Origin: Psoroptes ovis
Lineage: Eukaryota > Arthropoda > Arachnida > Sarcoptiformes > Psoroptidae
DNA: 64,000 bases
NCBI GenBank assembly: GCA_002943765.1
Contig: PQWQ01000003.1
Location: forward strand, 2,046,001-2,110,000
Direction: 5' to 3'
Part shown: positions 11,390-26,300 of the stretch, in pieces
Layout: every line of letters begins with the position of its first letter
Position numbering within the stretch: position 1 is the first letter of the stretch
Notes under the pieces: model-generated
Databases searched by the model: none
Told to the model about the DNA's origin: nothing
Seen by the model: only the letters and a program-made list of their open reading frames with translations
Position numbers and translations under genes: made by a program

Positions 11390-12509
11390 AAATCGTTAGC
11401 TTAATGATGATAATGTTTAGCTGATTACCATATTTGGCAAAAAAATTCCAATTTAATCACATTGGCTAAACATGCACATCGTTATGATTTAAAGTATTCA
11501 AAACATCCTCGATTTAATTACCTTTCTATCACATTCCTTTCTCATAATGTATATATTTTCCGTCATTTTAATCAAAATGAAAAATTTTTTCCAATTATTA
11601 TTCAGTCAGTCGTTATTTTCATCAAATGTTGTCATTGTCATTGTCATTATCATTTTTATCAATAAATAAAATTTTTACAAAAAAAAAAAAAACTTGTTGT
11701 TGTGTCATAAGTTTATTTCGTGAAAAAAAAAAAGTTAAATTCAACCAAAATTGCGCTCTCCACCACGTATATCTTATATACGCATCATACACGTGTATTG
11801 GTTCCAAATGTTTCAAGTTTCCAAGTTTTTTCGGAACAAAAAAATTCGTTTAATCATAATGATGAAGTGTTTGTTGCTTGTTGAAACGCTTTACATTCTC
11901 ACTTTGTATTCGCTATCGTATAATGATCGTAGGATCTGTTGATTACAAGCGAATTACAAGGAAAATCGTTGTTTTTTGTTTTTGCTTGATTTTGGGTGGT
12001 CGATTTTCAAAAGTTTATTCTCTTTTTTTCATCTGGCAAAACAAATTGGTTTCTTTTTGATGGTAGTTTAATGATTATGATGATGATGATGATTAGGATG
12101 GTTATTATGGATAATCTTAATCATTGAAGAGATCCAATTTGTTTCTTTTCTTGGGATTTTTTAGCAAAAATAGTCATGTGAGTGCAAAATTTTTTTTTAT
12201 TGATTGAATGATTATGGTTATGGTTAATGGTAAATAGGCGATTATGATAATAGTATGATTGAATGGTAGTTTGTTGATCTTTTATTTGTTTCGTTTTTTT
12301 AAATATTAATCAATGTGACCAAAGTAATGATTATGGCAAATTGTTTTTTTTTTGGTTAAAAATTCGAATATTTTCATTTCTTTGTTCATTATTTACGATT
12401 CAAATGATAAATTAATGATATTCCATATGAGTTTATTCATTATTTTTCGATTTCCATTGAGCCGAATTGTTGATTTTTTCATTTCGTATTTGAAATTTTT
12501 GAATCATTA
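11390..12509. other. possible remainder of 3' LTR and intergenic sequence
   Basis: AT-rich, with a slightly GC-richer patch at about 11750-11805 (GCGCTCTCCACCACG). It could contain the rest of the 3' LTR up to about 11775. Further on are TGA/GAT repeats and T-runs. No coding exon was recognised before the claudin-like gene stop at 12510. Confidence 0.4.
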
Positions 12510-15500
12510 TCAATATGCATATGGTCCCATACCATATTGAGATCCATGATATGTATATGGTCCTGGATATGCATAAGCATAATTTAAACCATATGGGCTA
12601 CGTTTATCCGGATAGACTGGCATTAAATATTGCATATTTTTTGTTTGCTCCAGACGTTTTTCACTACGAATACATCTAGCTGCCGATAAAAACATGATCG
12701 ATGCAACTAACAATTGACTGATACCAATCCATGCAATTATATATGACCAGCCATAATAGAATTCAGTTACGCCAGGTTGTTTAAGAACCTAAATATTCAT
12801 GATTATTCATGAAGAAAATCATCCAAAAATAGAGGAAAATTTATTCATAAACATGAAATTAGTTGAAATAATTGAAATCATTATTCAATTAATCATCACT
12901 AAATAAAAATTAAAAAAAAACTTACATCAGGCCATGCTGCATATGAATATTCATCTTTTAATTTATGATGATCATAAAATTGTACCGCATGCCATAATCC
13001 CATTGCTCCAGCATCCATTAATGCTAATTTTTTTTCATTTTGTATAAAATATGCAAATTATTCGTGAATTAGACAAGAGTAAGACAAAATAGAAACATAA
13101 ATCATGAAAAAAGTCGAAATAAATAAACAGAAATATGAGCAAAAATAGACATTCAAACAAAATTTCAAAAAATGGTCATCCTTGACCATTGAAATTCAAT
13201 TCATTTTCGCAGATCGAAGCAGAGTATCGATTCAATTCAAAGCGAAAAAATACAAAAACAAAAATTCAAAAATCTCAAAAATTTCAGCTGGAAACATAAA
13301 TCAATTTATAAGTGGAAAATTATCATAAAAAACATATGCTGCTCAGCATGTTGAATGTGAAGAAATCATAAGAGTAAAAAATGAAAAAAAAATACTTACA
13401 TGAAAATAATTGTAGCAATCCAGTCGATACAAGATTTGCATGTGAACGTTTCCAGCATCCTTGAATATTGATGAATGTAAATAAAGACAAAAAAATTTAA
13501 AAGATTGAAATCGATTGTTTTGAAATATATAATCAAATAAAGAATGAATTTTTCTCTCGAATTGCCATAGCAATTTACAATTAGAAATTATTAGATTTTT
13601 ATTATTTACAGTTCAATTCATAGATATTTGATAATATTAATTTGATAATTGTTCTAATTGAAACTGTTTCGAAATTATTCAGAAAATAAAAAAAATTTCT
13701 ACAATCATTTACCTGCAACTCCAGTAAAAAATGAAAGTATAATAAAAAAGAATGCCATTATGTATAGAGCCAATACTGATCGTGCCATGTCTAGTGGAAT
13801 AAATTAATTGGAACAACAAAAAGAAAAAAAATATGAATTTCAATTGATTTGTAATTAGATGAATTAAATGTAATGAAATAAATTCTCCTCTGGTAGAATA
13901 AAAAAAATCAAAATTAATTAATTCAACATGAAATCATTCAATGAAGATATTGAAAATTTGAAACAAAACAAAAAAATTGAAAGATTAATCTATGAAAATC
14001 AATGATGCTAAAATATTTCTATTGTTTTTGTTTTTTTTTTTGTTCTTCATCATAAGGACAGTTTCATAAACTTCTTGATTATTTATTTTCTCTTTATAGA
14101 GATTGGCGCCTACATTGTTCAAATAATGATTATTATAATAATAATGATCATATCTTATTTTTTTTGTATGTCAAAAATTGATTGAAAATTTCGAAAAAAA
14201 TAAATCGCCAACTCATTTTCAATTTTTCTATAATTTCGTGATCAATTCGAAATCAATTTGATTTGAAATTTTCAATTTGTCATAACAAGGTCTTCTTCTT
14301 TTCACATTGAAAATTTGATGCTATTAACATTGTTTTGCATTTGTTTCAATTGATTATTGTTATTATTCAATCAATAAAATTCAAATCATCAAAAATTTGT
14401 TCTATTTGATCATGAATTAAAGCGAATCATAAAGATTGTCTCAATGATTTTATTCAATTAAATTCACATTAGATTTGATTGCATTGAAAATGTAATCTTT
14501 CTCATCATTAAAATCTTGAAATTAAAAAAAAAAGAAAATTTCTAAAATCATCCAAAAAAACTTACGTAAACGTTCCCATCGTGTATCGCTAAAGCTGTCC
14601 GATTCTTTATTTTCAGGTATATAATAATCAATATTAAAACATTCAGTTTGTGTTGGTGATAAATATGTTGGTACTGTTATTTATTTGAAAAAAATAAAAA
14701 ATAAAGAATTAATTCAACAAATTTTTTCAATTTTCAAAGATTAAAAAAAACAATCAAATAATGTGCATGTGTTTGTCAATGTATTTTGGTCAATTCAATC
14801 GGTTCTTGATATTCAATGAATGAAAAATGAATGGACAAAAAAAAATAATTTCAAATATATACAAGATGCTATATTTAGCTCAAAGATAGCTTTGTTTTGG
14901 AAGCTTCTTAGAGAAAGATGGGAAAATATAGGGGAGAAAAAAATGTCAAAATTTCAATTTTTGCCACATTTTTTCATTTTTTCCCCATTTTTTTTTATAA
15001 ATATTAATAATGATGGTACTGCCGATGATTGTTATGATAAAAATAATGAAATTCTTCAAATGACACATAAATGTAAATAGGTGAAATGATCATAAAGTGA
15101 AATAATAATGATGGAAAAGAAGAAGGTTATTTGTACATGAATATCTATGAAAAAAGGAATGAAGAAATGAGTGAAAAAGAATAAGAGAATACTGAGATGT
15201 TCATAAGATGTTACAAACAATGAAAATTTCCATTCCATGTTGATGACGATAATAATAATGATCATCATCATCGTTTGTAAATGATAAAATTTGTTGTTGT
15301 TAGTCTGTTCATAAGTTCGTTATTAAAATAATATTAATATTTATATTTCAATGAATGAATGGATAAATATGTATTTTCATTCATTTCATTTCATTCTTCC
15401 ATTCAGTTGTTGTTGCATTTGTTGTATTTATTGATAAATCAACAACAACAATGATAATACATTTAATTATTGTTGTTGTTGTCATTGTTTAGATGTTTGT

Positions 15501-18500
15501 AGTGAAAAAAAACCGACATAAATGATAAAATAACAATTGTTTTGCTTGTTTGTTCATTTATCAGTATGTATGAATGATTGTAGCTGTTTGTTTGACCATA
15601 CTTGTTTTATAACATTTCATTCCATTTGATTCAACATGAATTTCAAATTCATTTTGTTTCTGTGTATTTTTTAAAAATATTTTAACCACGCAAACCTTTT
15701 TTATTATTTCGATTATACAATATTTAATATATAAGGAATGTTATCCGGTAAATTTGCATAATGAAACATAAACATAAAAACACATTCATTTCTATCTGTA
15801 TTCTCATGAATGATTCATGTTGTGAATATGATTTGACATACAAATAAATATTTATTATCTCTTCGAATAAATAGTTTTGACAAAATATATGACAATAAAC
15901 AAACGACAACAACAGCAGCAATGATGATGATAATAAATAATAATAAATTGTCCATAAAGCTACTACCCATTGATTTCATTCATTTTTTCCGATTTAATAT
16001 TTGGTCATTATTGTTGTTGAAGATACAACAATCATGTTTATGATTATATAATGCAAAAGAATGACAAATGAAACAACGATTAATGGCAGTAGATAAAAAT
16101 TAAAAAATTAAAAAAAAATTTCATTTCATTTATTTCATTAAAAATTTTTGAGAATCTCCATTTCATTTCATTTATTTTTTAGTTGATGAAAAATTCGAAA
16201 TAAAATGGCTTCTCGAGTTCAAAATGGATTTATTTTCTGTTCATTTTGATTATGTAATCATTGAATGAATGAAAATAAGAATAATATCAAGTCAAATAAT
16301 TTGAAAAAATAAGCGATTTTTGTGAAAATAAAGATGCTTTTATTTTCATTTAGTTTTAAAATGAAAAAAAAATGAATAAAAAAGCTTAGACAAACAATAG
16401 AAAATATATTATTGAACTATCATATACAGTTTTCATTGAATCCATTTGTATCCATTAAATCTTATTCATTTATTTATTTTCATTAAATCGTAGTAGAGAT
16501 TTATGTCATCGATTTTTATCATCATTATTATTATCATTGTTTGTTTGTTTATTTATCGCGTGTACAATATTTTCATTTTGAATTCTCATATTGTTCAACT
16601 ATTTAATGAAGCAATGCAAAAAAAACTTTCAAAAATAAATTGAAAAATTTTCATTTTTCATTCAAAAAAAATGAAATGAAATCCAAAAATATCAACAACA
16701 ACAACGACCACAACCACAAACAACAATAAAATCAATCTAAACGCAAGATGGTTGGTATTCATCATCCATTGAAAGTATAGGCATCATCATTTTGATCAGC
16801 AGATGATAATCTTTACAATGTTGATGAAAAATTTAAATACTCAAATATCTATATTTTATTTTCATTCATTTATTTTACCATGTTGTTTTTGGCGGAATCT
16901 TGTCATCGTACATTTCAACATCATCATCATCATTATTCAACATTATTTAACATCAACATTTTCAAACAATAAAAACATCAAATCATCTGTTGAACATATT
17001 GTATACGTAAATGTGTATTGTAAATATTGAATGCATTATGATCGATACATGTGAGGATTTTTTCATTATTTCAGACTTTGTTTACGATTCATTCATATAA
17101 ATTTTCATTTCAATCAAATTTTTAATCGTAAACGTATTATCACTTGTTGTTCAAAGGAAACAACATTTATCAACAGCTGATTACGATGATGCGGACGTAA
17201 TCATCTTATTTTTTGAACAAATATGACAAAAACTTAATCATTATTGCTTGTTGAATTAAAATAATTTTTCCATTTAATAATTGACAATTAAAAACTGCAA
17301 TCATTTGCGTGTATAGAAATGAAAATTTCATAATTACATAATCAAAGCTATTCTACATCAAGAGACACAAAGAAACAATCATTGTTTATTCATGTTTTTC
17401 GCCTTAATAAAACAAACAAAAACAATGATTGCCTTTTTTGAAGAATCTCAGAAACATAATTAATAATGATAATGAATGAAATAATGATTTTTTTTTTCAC
17501 TCGAACATTTATAATTTCAATTACATAAAATTTAAAACAAACAAACAAGTGCTATTTAATCAAGCAAACAAACAAATCAATTCAAGGTCCTCGTTTTGAT
17601 TTATTTCACATTCATTTATTGGAATGTCTTTGACATGTGTTTCTCCGTTTTGGATCGATTATTGTGTGGCTGCTTCTTATACTTATTTTGGTTTCATTTT
17701 TGGTCAATAATTTTTTTTTTCAAAATGACAAATTATGTCAAATCTATTTTTGAAACTTGTTTCTATTTATTCGAGGTGAAAAATGTTGAAAGATGTCAAA
17801 AAATTGTTTTTTGAATGAATTTTATTTGAATTCCACTTATTTTCATTCAAAAAATCTCCGAAATTTTGTTTTAGTGTGTGTGAACAACACAACATAGTAA
17901 TAATTAGTCATAATATATCCATATTTGTGAATAGGGATATTTGAATGTGAACAGAGAATGGGTTGGGGAGCAAAGGAATGGAAATCAAATTGGTCCAATT
18001 TTCAATAATCTTTTCCTTGCAACGTTTCTGCTGTCTGGCAATTGAATATGCAAATTTTCAATTGAATTGAATGATGAGAACTTATATCAGTGTTTGATGC
18101 AAAATTCAAAGATTCAGATTGGAAAAGTTTTTTCATATTTACTTCGAGGCAGTCGATGAAACTTTTAATTTTGAACAAAGTGTATGATAATCTACTGAAT
18201 TCATCTTTGAATTTCGGCTAAATTACTGTTGTTTCATTGGTGCTGCTGTTGCTGTAGATTCATCATGAAATTATTCATTATTCAACCATGTGAACAACAA
18301 TGAGCAAAAACAAATTTGGGCCAAATTTTCACATTGTTTTCACTGTTGTTGTTGTTGATGTTGTTATTGTTGTTTTAAATTGTATTCATTTGTATTATTA
18401 TTATTTTTGAATGAAAATCAAATTTTACATACAAAAGTTTTTTGATTGGAATGAAAATGAATAAAATAAATTTTTCTGAATCAGTTATTACAGTAAAAGG

Positions 18501-21500
18501 TGAATTTTCATTTGAATTTTCACCAACTTTCAACTTTCTAAAATTGATCTAAAATACAATTGATCTTTGCAACGAGATTCGTGTTTGACTTTTAGCTGAT
18601 GAATTTCAATTTCTATTCGATTGTTTCCAATAACAACAAATGATCAGTAATTTTGTATTAATTTTATATAATTACCATAATAATAATAAATTGGAAATAA
18701 AGGATTAATTTTTATAAAATCAAATGGTCGAATCAAATAAGTTTTAATTTGAATTGAAATGTGTTTAATATGTTTATTTGTACAATTTTTATTCGCCATA
18801 AAATTGGCAGAGATCCATTCATACATTCATTTTTATTAGTTTCATTGCCTTAAGCCTTTGAGTTCGTAGTGTGTGTTGTGTGTGCTTGCGAATGCGATTG
18901 TTTTTTCGTATGTGAATACATTCAATACGATCAATCAAAGAGTTCTCATTTCTTATTTTGATTTAATTTTATTTCAAATATAATTCATTTTGATCTATCA
19001 CACGTTAATGGTAAAACAAATTAAATGCATTGACATGGCTATTGAATTATGATCGAATAATTGTAATAATAATGATATTTGAATTTTTATTATTATCATT
19101 ATTAAAACGATTTCTTCTTCAGCAACGTCAAATTAATAAGCAGACAAACAACAGCAGGACATCAATAAACAGAGAAAAGCAAATTATTGATAATGATTAT
19201 TTCAAAAACAAGGTGTTTTTTATGTGCGCTCATAATAGAATTGTGTTTGTCAATCATGACGCCAATGATCAATAATACTCCATCAATATCGGTCATCATA
19301 AAGTTTATGTATTAATTGAGATGAATATAATGAAAATTTCAAGTCGAAAAACAAAACAAATCGCAACATCAATTAGGAGTTGAACATGTAAACATTCAGT
19401 GAAAATTACAACTAGAAATGAGACATTTGGGATCATAACAACTCACAAATTTGAACCTTGAAAAATTTTGACTAAATCTTAATTATTTTCTAGTGTAAAT
19501 GTTAATGAAATTTTTGGAATATTTTTTGGCTCATTTTTTCTTCATTTTGGTAGCTCAAATTCAATTATGAATTGTGTGTGAAGAAGATACTTTGGTGATA
19601 ATTTCGTAATAATGATAATTTATGACAAACAAACGAATGAAGAAACCAAGCAAACAATATACAATTAATTGCTGACAACTTCTAACATCATTAGCCGAAG
19701 CATAAACAACCTAGAAAACAAACGACAACCATAATTATTCAACGGTAACTGATAATTAAATAGTTGATTTGAGATGGTTTGGAGTTGCTTTTCTTTCCGA
19801 GATGAATTTCAAAGAAAAACTTGTACAAATTATTAATTCAAATCATAAAAACAAAACAAAAAAAAATCAAAAAACTAATCAACTTTGATTAAAGCTTGAA
19901 GCTTGAATGTTATAAATTTGCTGCATAACTATCCTACTGCACAAACTGAATTAAATTTTGGCAAAATCTTTAATTTTGCATTTGATGAACGGTTGAAATA
20001 GGAAAAAATGGTAAAAATTACCAAATCTTTGGGTACATATGTGTGTGTGTGTTAGTAAATGATGATGAGCATAATTTAAAACATTTCGCTGATTTTTGAT
20101 TTGTTATGTGTTTGATTCGAGAATGAACCAGCAAAAAAGATGGTAAAAAATCAACTTAATATAGTTTTATACATAATCAAATACATCGTTATATACATTA
20201 TCATTAATTTAAAGAAATAATAATGAAATGAATAAATGGACGGAACCAGTAGCATCTTGTTTTATTGAATAACTAAATAAATGAATTGAATTTAATGTAA
20301 TTTCATTTCATTCCTTTTTTAGGTCAATTTAAAGGCTACTACTCATACTACTACCATTCATTTTTCATTAAAAATGATGAGTAGTGTGTGTGTGTACCGT
20401 AATTTCTTTTAATTTTTGATTTGAAATAGCCAACACAATTCAATAATGATGATAATTATGGTGATGATACATCATTCAATCAAATAAACATTGAATAAAA
20501 TTAATGTACGATTATTATTATTAATAAATATTACAACATTTGTTTGAAATATTCTGTTGAAATGAACGAATTCTTATTAAAACATAATAATATTGATGAT
20601 TTACATTCAATTAGAATTACGGAAGTATTTCACAGAATTATTCGCACTGAAATCATCATTGCAATTCATTCATTTTGGCCAAAATCAATATCTAAGAATT
20701 TCATTTCTTCAATCCATTTCAAATGAATTGATTGAATTAATCAAACACTATTAAAATCAGATTTGATTATCATCAAGCTTTTAATTTTATGATGAAATCA
20801 TACATTTTTTCATTCTAATAATGATTGCAATGATCATTTATGATGATGATGATCAACTCATTAAATTTATGTTTTTTTTTTGAAATGATAATCAAATCAC
20901 ATTAATGATAATTGATAATCGAATAGACACTTGAATGGATTGAACATAGAAAAAATACTTGATTTAAAAGTGTTTTAATGAGAATTAATCAATTTATTTG
21001 TTCAATGATCATTTAGTTTGATTATTGTTAATTAATATTTACAATAAATAAACATACAAAAATCGAGAAAAATGAGTTAAATGAATTTTTATCAAATTAT
21101 CATCTAATTCAAATCCAAATCCAAATCAATTCACATCATTATCGACCAAAGTATGTGTAACAGATTTAGACAATTTCCGACACAGAAGCAAATGATGGCC
21201 CCAATCGACACTTTGAAATGAATTCAATTCAATTTTTTTTTTTATAAAAAACGATCGTTTAAAATTGATAAACTTAACAGCACATCACGGACAATGAGTC
21301 ATGGATTTGAATCAAAGAAATGAATGGTGGCAAAAAAAAAACTTGTCAAAAGAATCCAGTTTTTTTATCGTTTGCAAGATGTTTTTATCAAAATTAAATT
21401 TCGGATTGTCCGAAAAGTTTATTCATATTGAATCAATGTGAATGCTCATTAAAAATCGGCAAGAACTTTTCGGACAACCTCAATGAATTGCAATTCGTTT

Positions 21501-23344
21501 CCATTTTTTTTTCATTCATTCATTTTTCCAAAATGAATCATTCATCATTCGCGAAAGGAGATTGAAAATCTTTAATTCAGACAAGTCGAAATTATATTTG
21601 ATTTGTTTGAATTTTCTTTTACATTTTCTGTAAATTTTTCATTTCTAAGAAATTTTATTTGTAAATTCAATTATTAATGGTCAGTTATTTAGCGAATGAT
21701 CAAAGAGTAGATACTAATTTCTGTTTGGAGGAAAAAGCTTAGACAAATGAACTGTATCCAAATAAAGAAACGAAATTTGATTTAGATTCATTTTAACTTC
21801 ATTCAACGACAAATTCAAATTTCAAATTTCGAAAATTCAAAATTTCGAAAAACATCATAAATTATTTCATATTGAATGAAGAAAAATTTGACATCATCGA
21901 TCATCAATCATTGACAATCACATATTTCAATAATCGATTGAATTGAATCTTTCTGAATTCTGATTTTGACTGATTTTTTTGATGACCAAACGACACACTT
22001 TTTGGAGATGATTATTATCATCATTAACTCTTGGAGTGACGGGGAGCAAAAAATGGTCAAAGATCCGTTTTTGAACTCTGAATAAATAAAGGAAAAGAAA
22101 AAACTTGAAATAAATTCATCTGAAAAATTTGATTTTGGAAAAAAAACCAATTTTTTCTTCTCCGATTGAAGAAGAAGAGACACTTGTAAATTGAAAATTT
22201 TTCTGGAAAAAAATGTATAAAAATAAATAAATAAATATCATTGATTATTTGATTATTTTTGAAGATTTCGGAGATTTTCGAAAATTTCAAACATTCAAAC
22301 AAACATTCATATATTTAATTTACACCAGGTAAAATATAAATATGTATTCTATTTTGGGCAACATTTTTTTTATATCGGTTAAAATTGCATTTTAAAAGTA
22401 AAAAATCAAATAAAAATCAAATCAAATAATTTTTTGAATTTGGAAAAATAAATGAATAAATAAATTTTTCAGTTAATTTTCTTCAAATCACAGCTCAATC
22501 ATGATTTAATGATAAAATGATAACCGATCGCCGTACACACACACAAAAACACACACATATCGTACCCAGACAAACTTGATGTTCAACTATCCTAATTTCT
22601 AACGAAATGAATGAATAAAATTGAAGAAAAATTCAAAGACTTCTTCTCAAAAGTTTGAAAATGTTTTTAAAGAAAAACAGCCAAGTAGAAATACTTGTAT
22701 TTTATATTTATTTATTTGAATCATTTCTTGATTTTTGTTTTTTTCAATTCAAAAAAACAAATTTCAATTGATGAAATACTTTTTAATTATGTTATGTGTC
22801 ATATATAAAATTATTATAATTGGTAATTTGTATTTAAAATTTTAAACAATTTTCTTTTTAGTGAATCTTTTGGTTTGAATATTTTAATTGAATTTTTAAC
22901 CATTATCTTTGATGAACAAGAGGCGATACACCATTGTGTGTGTATCACAAGACGATGTTTTTACGTGTGTATGTGTCTGTGCGCAGATATTTGTGGATAT
23001 TACGTATTGTCTTGTTTAATTTAAATGATGATGATTTGAAGAAAAATAATTAAAAATAAATTGAAAAAATACTCACATTCTTTTGGTTTTTTATCAGCGA
23101 AACAAACACGAAATAATCCTTCATCACGTGAATAATAAAGATAATTTGTATCATAATCTGATGGTAAATTATTACCACCACCATTATTATTATTCATATC
23201 GATTGCATCCAAATATTGTTTTGTTCTATTTGTATCAACTCTTATTTCATACCAATTATCAGTACTGAAACCGATTGCTAAACAAGCAACAGCTATTACT
23301 GATAATACTGTCGCAACGGATAGTGTTACAGCTGAACAGGACAT
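12510..23344 (-). CDS. claudin-like four-transmembrane protein
   Basis: Six exons: 23344-23077, 14673-14566, 13790-13713, 13459-13400, 13023-12926, 12788-12510; phases join and give 296 aa. TM1 is about 8-28. The first loop has the claudin-superfamily pattern W31, GLF76-78, C81 and C101 (W-GLW-C-C type). TM2 is about 128-150 (SVLALYIMAFFFIILSFF), TM3 about 160-182, TM4 about 214-238 (YIIAWIGISQLLVASIMF). The cytoplasmic tail is Tyr/Gly/Pro-rich and ends GMGPYAY. PMP22/EMP/claudin family members act at the plasma membrane in junctions or as channel-associated subunits; which group this belongs to cannot be said. The loop carries an Asn/Gly tract (50-58). Intron 1 is 8,403 bp, far longer than the other introns here. 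Its assignment to this gene rests on matching phase, GT-AG ends and completion of the claudin loop. Confidence 0.7.
14674..23076 (-). other. 8.4-kb first intron of the claudin-like gene
   Basis: Donor GTGAGT at 23076 and acceptor CAG ending at 14674. It is filled with AT-rich low-complexity sequence, (TTG)n near 18347-18376, a TG run near 20040-20053, CA repeats near 22538-22558, and one mariner-type mini-element at 21403-21480. No nested gene with coding character was found; the short open frames are low-complexity. Confidence 0.6.
21403..21480. mobile_element. mariner-type miniature element, copy 1
   Basis: Inverted ends TTGTCCGAAAAGTT (left, about 21406-21419) and its reverse complement (about 21463-21476), about 78 bp overall. 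The right arm read inward (GGTTGTCCGAAAAGTTCTT) is of the mariner terminal-repeat type. Internal sequence is only about 43 bp, so it is a non-autonomous deletion product. It lies in the claudin-like intron. Confidence 0.65.
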
Positions 23345-26300
23345 TGTTTAATATTTGGATTATTATTATTATTATTATTTCAATTATTTGTTGATATTGA
23401 TATTGTTTATTTTTTTTTAAATTAGGCTGAACAATATAATGATGATAATGGATTATAGCGAATAGAAAAAGATAGATAGATGAATGAATAAATATATGAA
23501 TGAAATATAAAAAAAAAATTTCGATTAAACTTGGATGATTGAAAAAAATAATAAATAAATAATCCAAAATAAATGAACCCTATGTGAATTTTAATGATGA
23601 TTTTATTGATGATTATGATAATAATAATAATAACAATGAGATAATCTAGATTCGTATAATTATTGTTATTTAATCGTAATCACAAAATTTTGATGAAACA
23701 ATGAAAAAAACAATTGACCATTTAGATAATGAAATCCATACAAAAAATATCAAATCATAAAACATATATATCAAAACACACACGATTCACATTTCTATAT
23801 GACCAATAATTATTTATTATTTTGATGAAAGAACACTCTATGTTGATGTATGATGACAAACAATAATAATCATTACAACGACACAAACGAGAGAAAATTT
23901 GAAAAATAAATGAATTGAAATTCAAAAGAAATTAGATGATGACAAAGAAGAAATGAAATCAAAATCAAACGACAATTTCTTGGAAATCAATTTTTTTTTT
24001 GAATTGAATCAAATTAAATTGAATTGAAAATTGAATCATTGATTTTATATGTGTAGAAATGTTAAAACAAAGCATAACAGCAAAAACAATGATCACATTT
24101 GAAAAATTCGGAAAAAAAGCGGAAAAATTATTTGACAAACATAAAAACATACAAAATTGCCAAAAAAAAAAAAAATTCATTTGAAATTTGATCAAATCGT
24201 TTGCTTGTTCATTTGGTTGACTGTTTGGTCGATTGTTTGCATTAATTAGTTGTTGTGGTTGTTTCAATTAATTGATTTGTTTTTTTTTTCAAGTAAAATT
24301 TTACATCAATCAATCAATCAATTGTTGATGTTGGTAATTTGATTTCAAATCAAAAATATCAATTTCAAATGCAAAAACAGTACAAAACATTGACGATTTA
24401 CTCATGGATTGAAAATGCATTCATTTCATTCTGAAGAACAAAAATGCAAAATGCACACACATACAATTAATTGATTAAAATATTTTTGAACGACGAAGAA
24501 CAAAGAACATGGCAAAACAAAGATTTCAAGTATCCAATGATCATAAATAATTCAAAAATTATAAATTCATCAATTCAATCACACAATGCGTTTGTCGAAG
24601 GGGAAAGAATTCAAATTTTCAATTATAAGATGATGATAATAAATACGTTGAATTTCAATTTGAAATCATTGATTTTGATGCAGATTGTTTTTGTTTGTTG
24701 CTGCTGCTGCTATCATTTTTATTATTATTATTGTTTATCAATTAATTGATCATTGATTATTACCACATACATATGCACATACAAACACGAATGGTATTTT
24801 TTTTTAATTTTTTTTGAACAATAATTTTAATGAATTTAAACGTGTTTAAACATACAATGTTCAATAATAATATGAATATTTATATAATAAAGTAGAAGAA
24901 ATTAATGTTTTTCAGCAAATATTTTTGTTCGTTCATTGATGAATTGTATATAAAAATGGAAATATCAATAAAAATAAATGGAATTTATTTTTGTTTACTT
25001 TTGGCCAAAGGAAAAAAAATACAAGTTGTACAAATATAAATTTTTTATATGTCGATTTGCCCGGTAATAGACAGAAGAAGAAGAAGAAGAAAAATATTGA
25101 GGTAAGAAAAAAAGGTCGAACACAAAAATCACATGAAAAAATGTAAAGCTTGAGCAACAGGTCGAAGTTTGGTGATGTTGTTGCTGTCGATGGCTGGCTG
25201 GATAGCTTTTTTTTGATTCGTTGAAATATGTGAATTGAAATTTGGACTCGGCTTCAACAGCAACGATTTATTCGTTTTTTTCAAAATTTTTTTTTTTCGT
25301 TCAATTCGTTATTTGATGATATTATCAACGAAACACCATACATACATAGAACATTCCAACACACATTTTTTTTTGACTAAATTATCTTATTGATGATGGC
25401 AATGGTGGTGGCGGTTGTTTGATGCTTTGAATTTTACTTTGTGGTGGTGGTGGTGGTTTGAATGAAATGAATTTCTCTTGAACAACACCTGAATCTCTCG
25501 AGTGATGATTATGAACAACAGGTAGAAAAATGTTTTACTTTACTTATGTTAGCTTATGGCAAAACAAGTAAACAAAATTCTATGAAATTCATACAGTTTT
25601 TCTTCTTCTCCAATCATCAATATTCAATGTTCTTCTTAGGACTTTGTGAACTTTGAAAGCTTTGAATTGAATCAAAAGAGAAGAAATTTCCAAGAGAAAA
25701 GCAAACGAACAAATGTGGCACTAAAAACTGAAAAAAATGTATAAACAAGAAATGAATCAATATGTTTGCTTCAACTGTACACAATCATCATCTGTATACA
25801 TCTGTAGATGAATAGAATTGAAAATTTAAGAGAAGAAAATGTTTACGAACGAAATACCTTGAATTTAGCGGGGAAAAATTGAATAATCACAATCAATCGC
25901 CAAAGATATGAAACAAATAAATACGAATACGAATATAAAAAATTTGCCTTTGGCTTTTTGTATGGGATTTTTTCATCGTCATCATCATCATTATTATCAT
26001 CATTTTCACTTTGGCCATGTTAATGTTGAAACAGATGAATAAAGTGCGGGGAAATAGGGAAAAAATATGGGAATATCATCCACTAGTTTTTGCAGTGGCC
26101 ACGATGATGATGATAATATTGGAAGAACCTGTTTTATCCATCGTATTCTTTGGCTTTTTTTGCACTTGTCTGATGTGATATTTTCAATTTTGAAGCCTTC
26201 TCTCTCTCTTCCTCGCTATTTAATTAATGTGAAGAAGTGATTTTATTAATAACTGTTTAATTCAACAATGACCAATAATATTATCGCTGCTATTTGTCAT

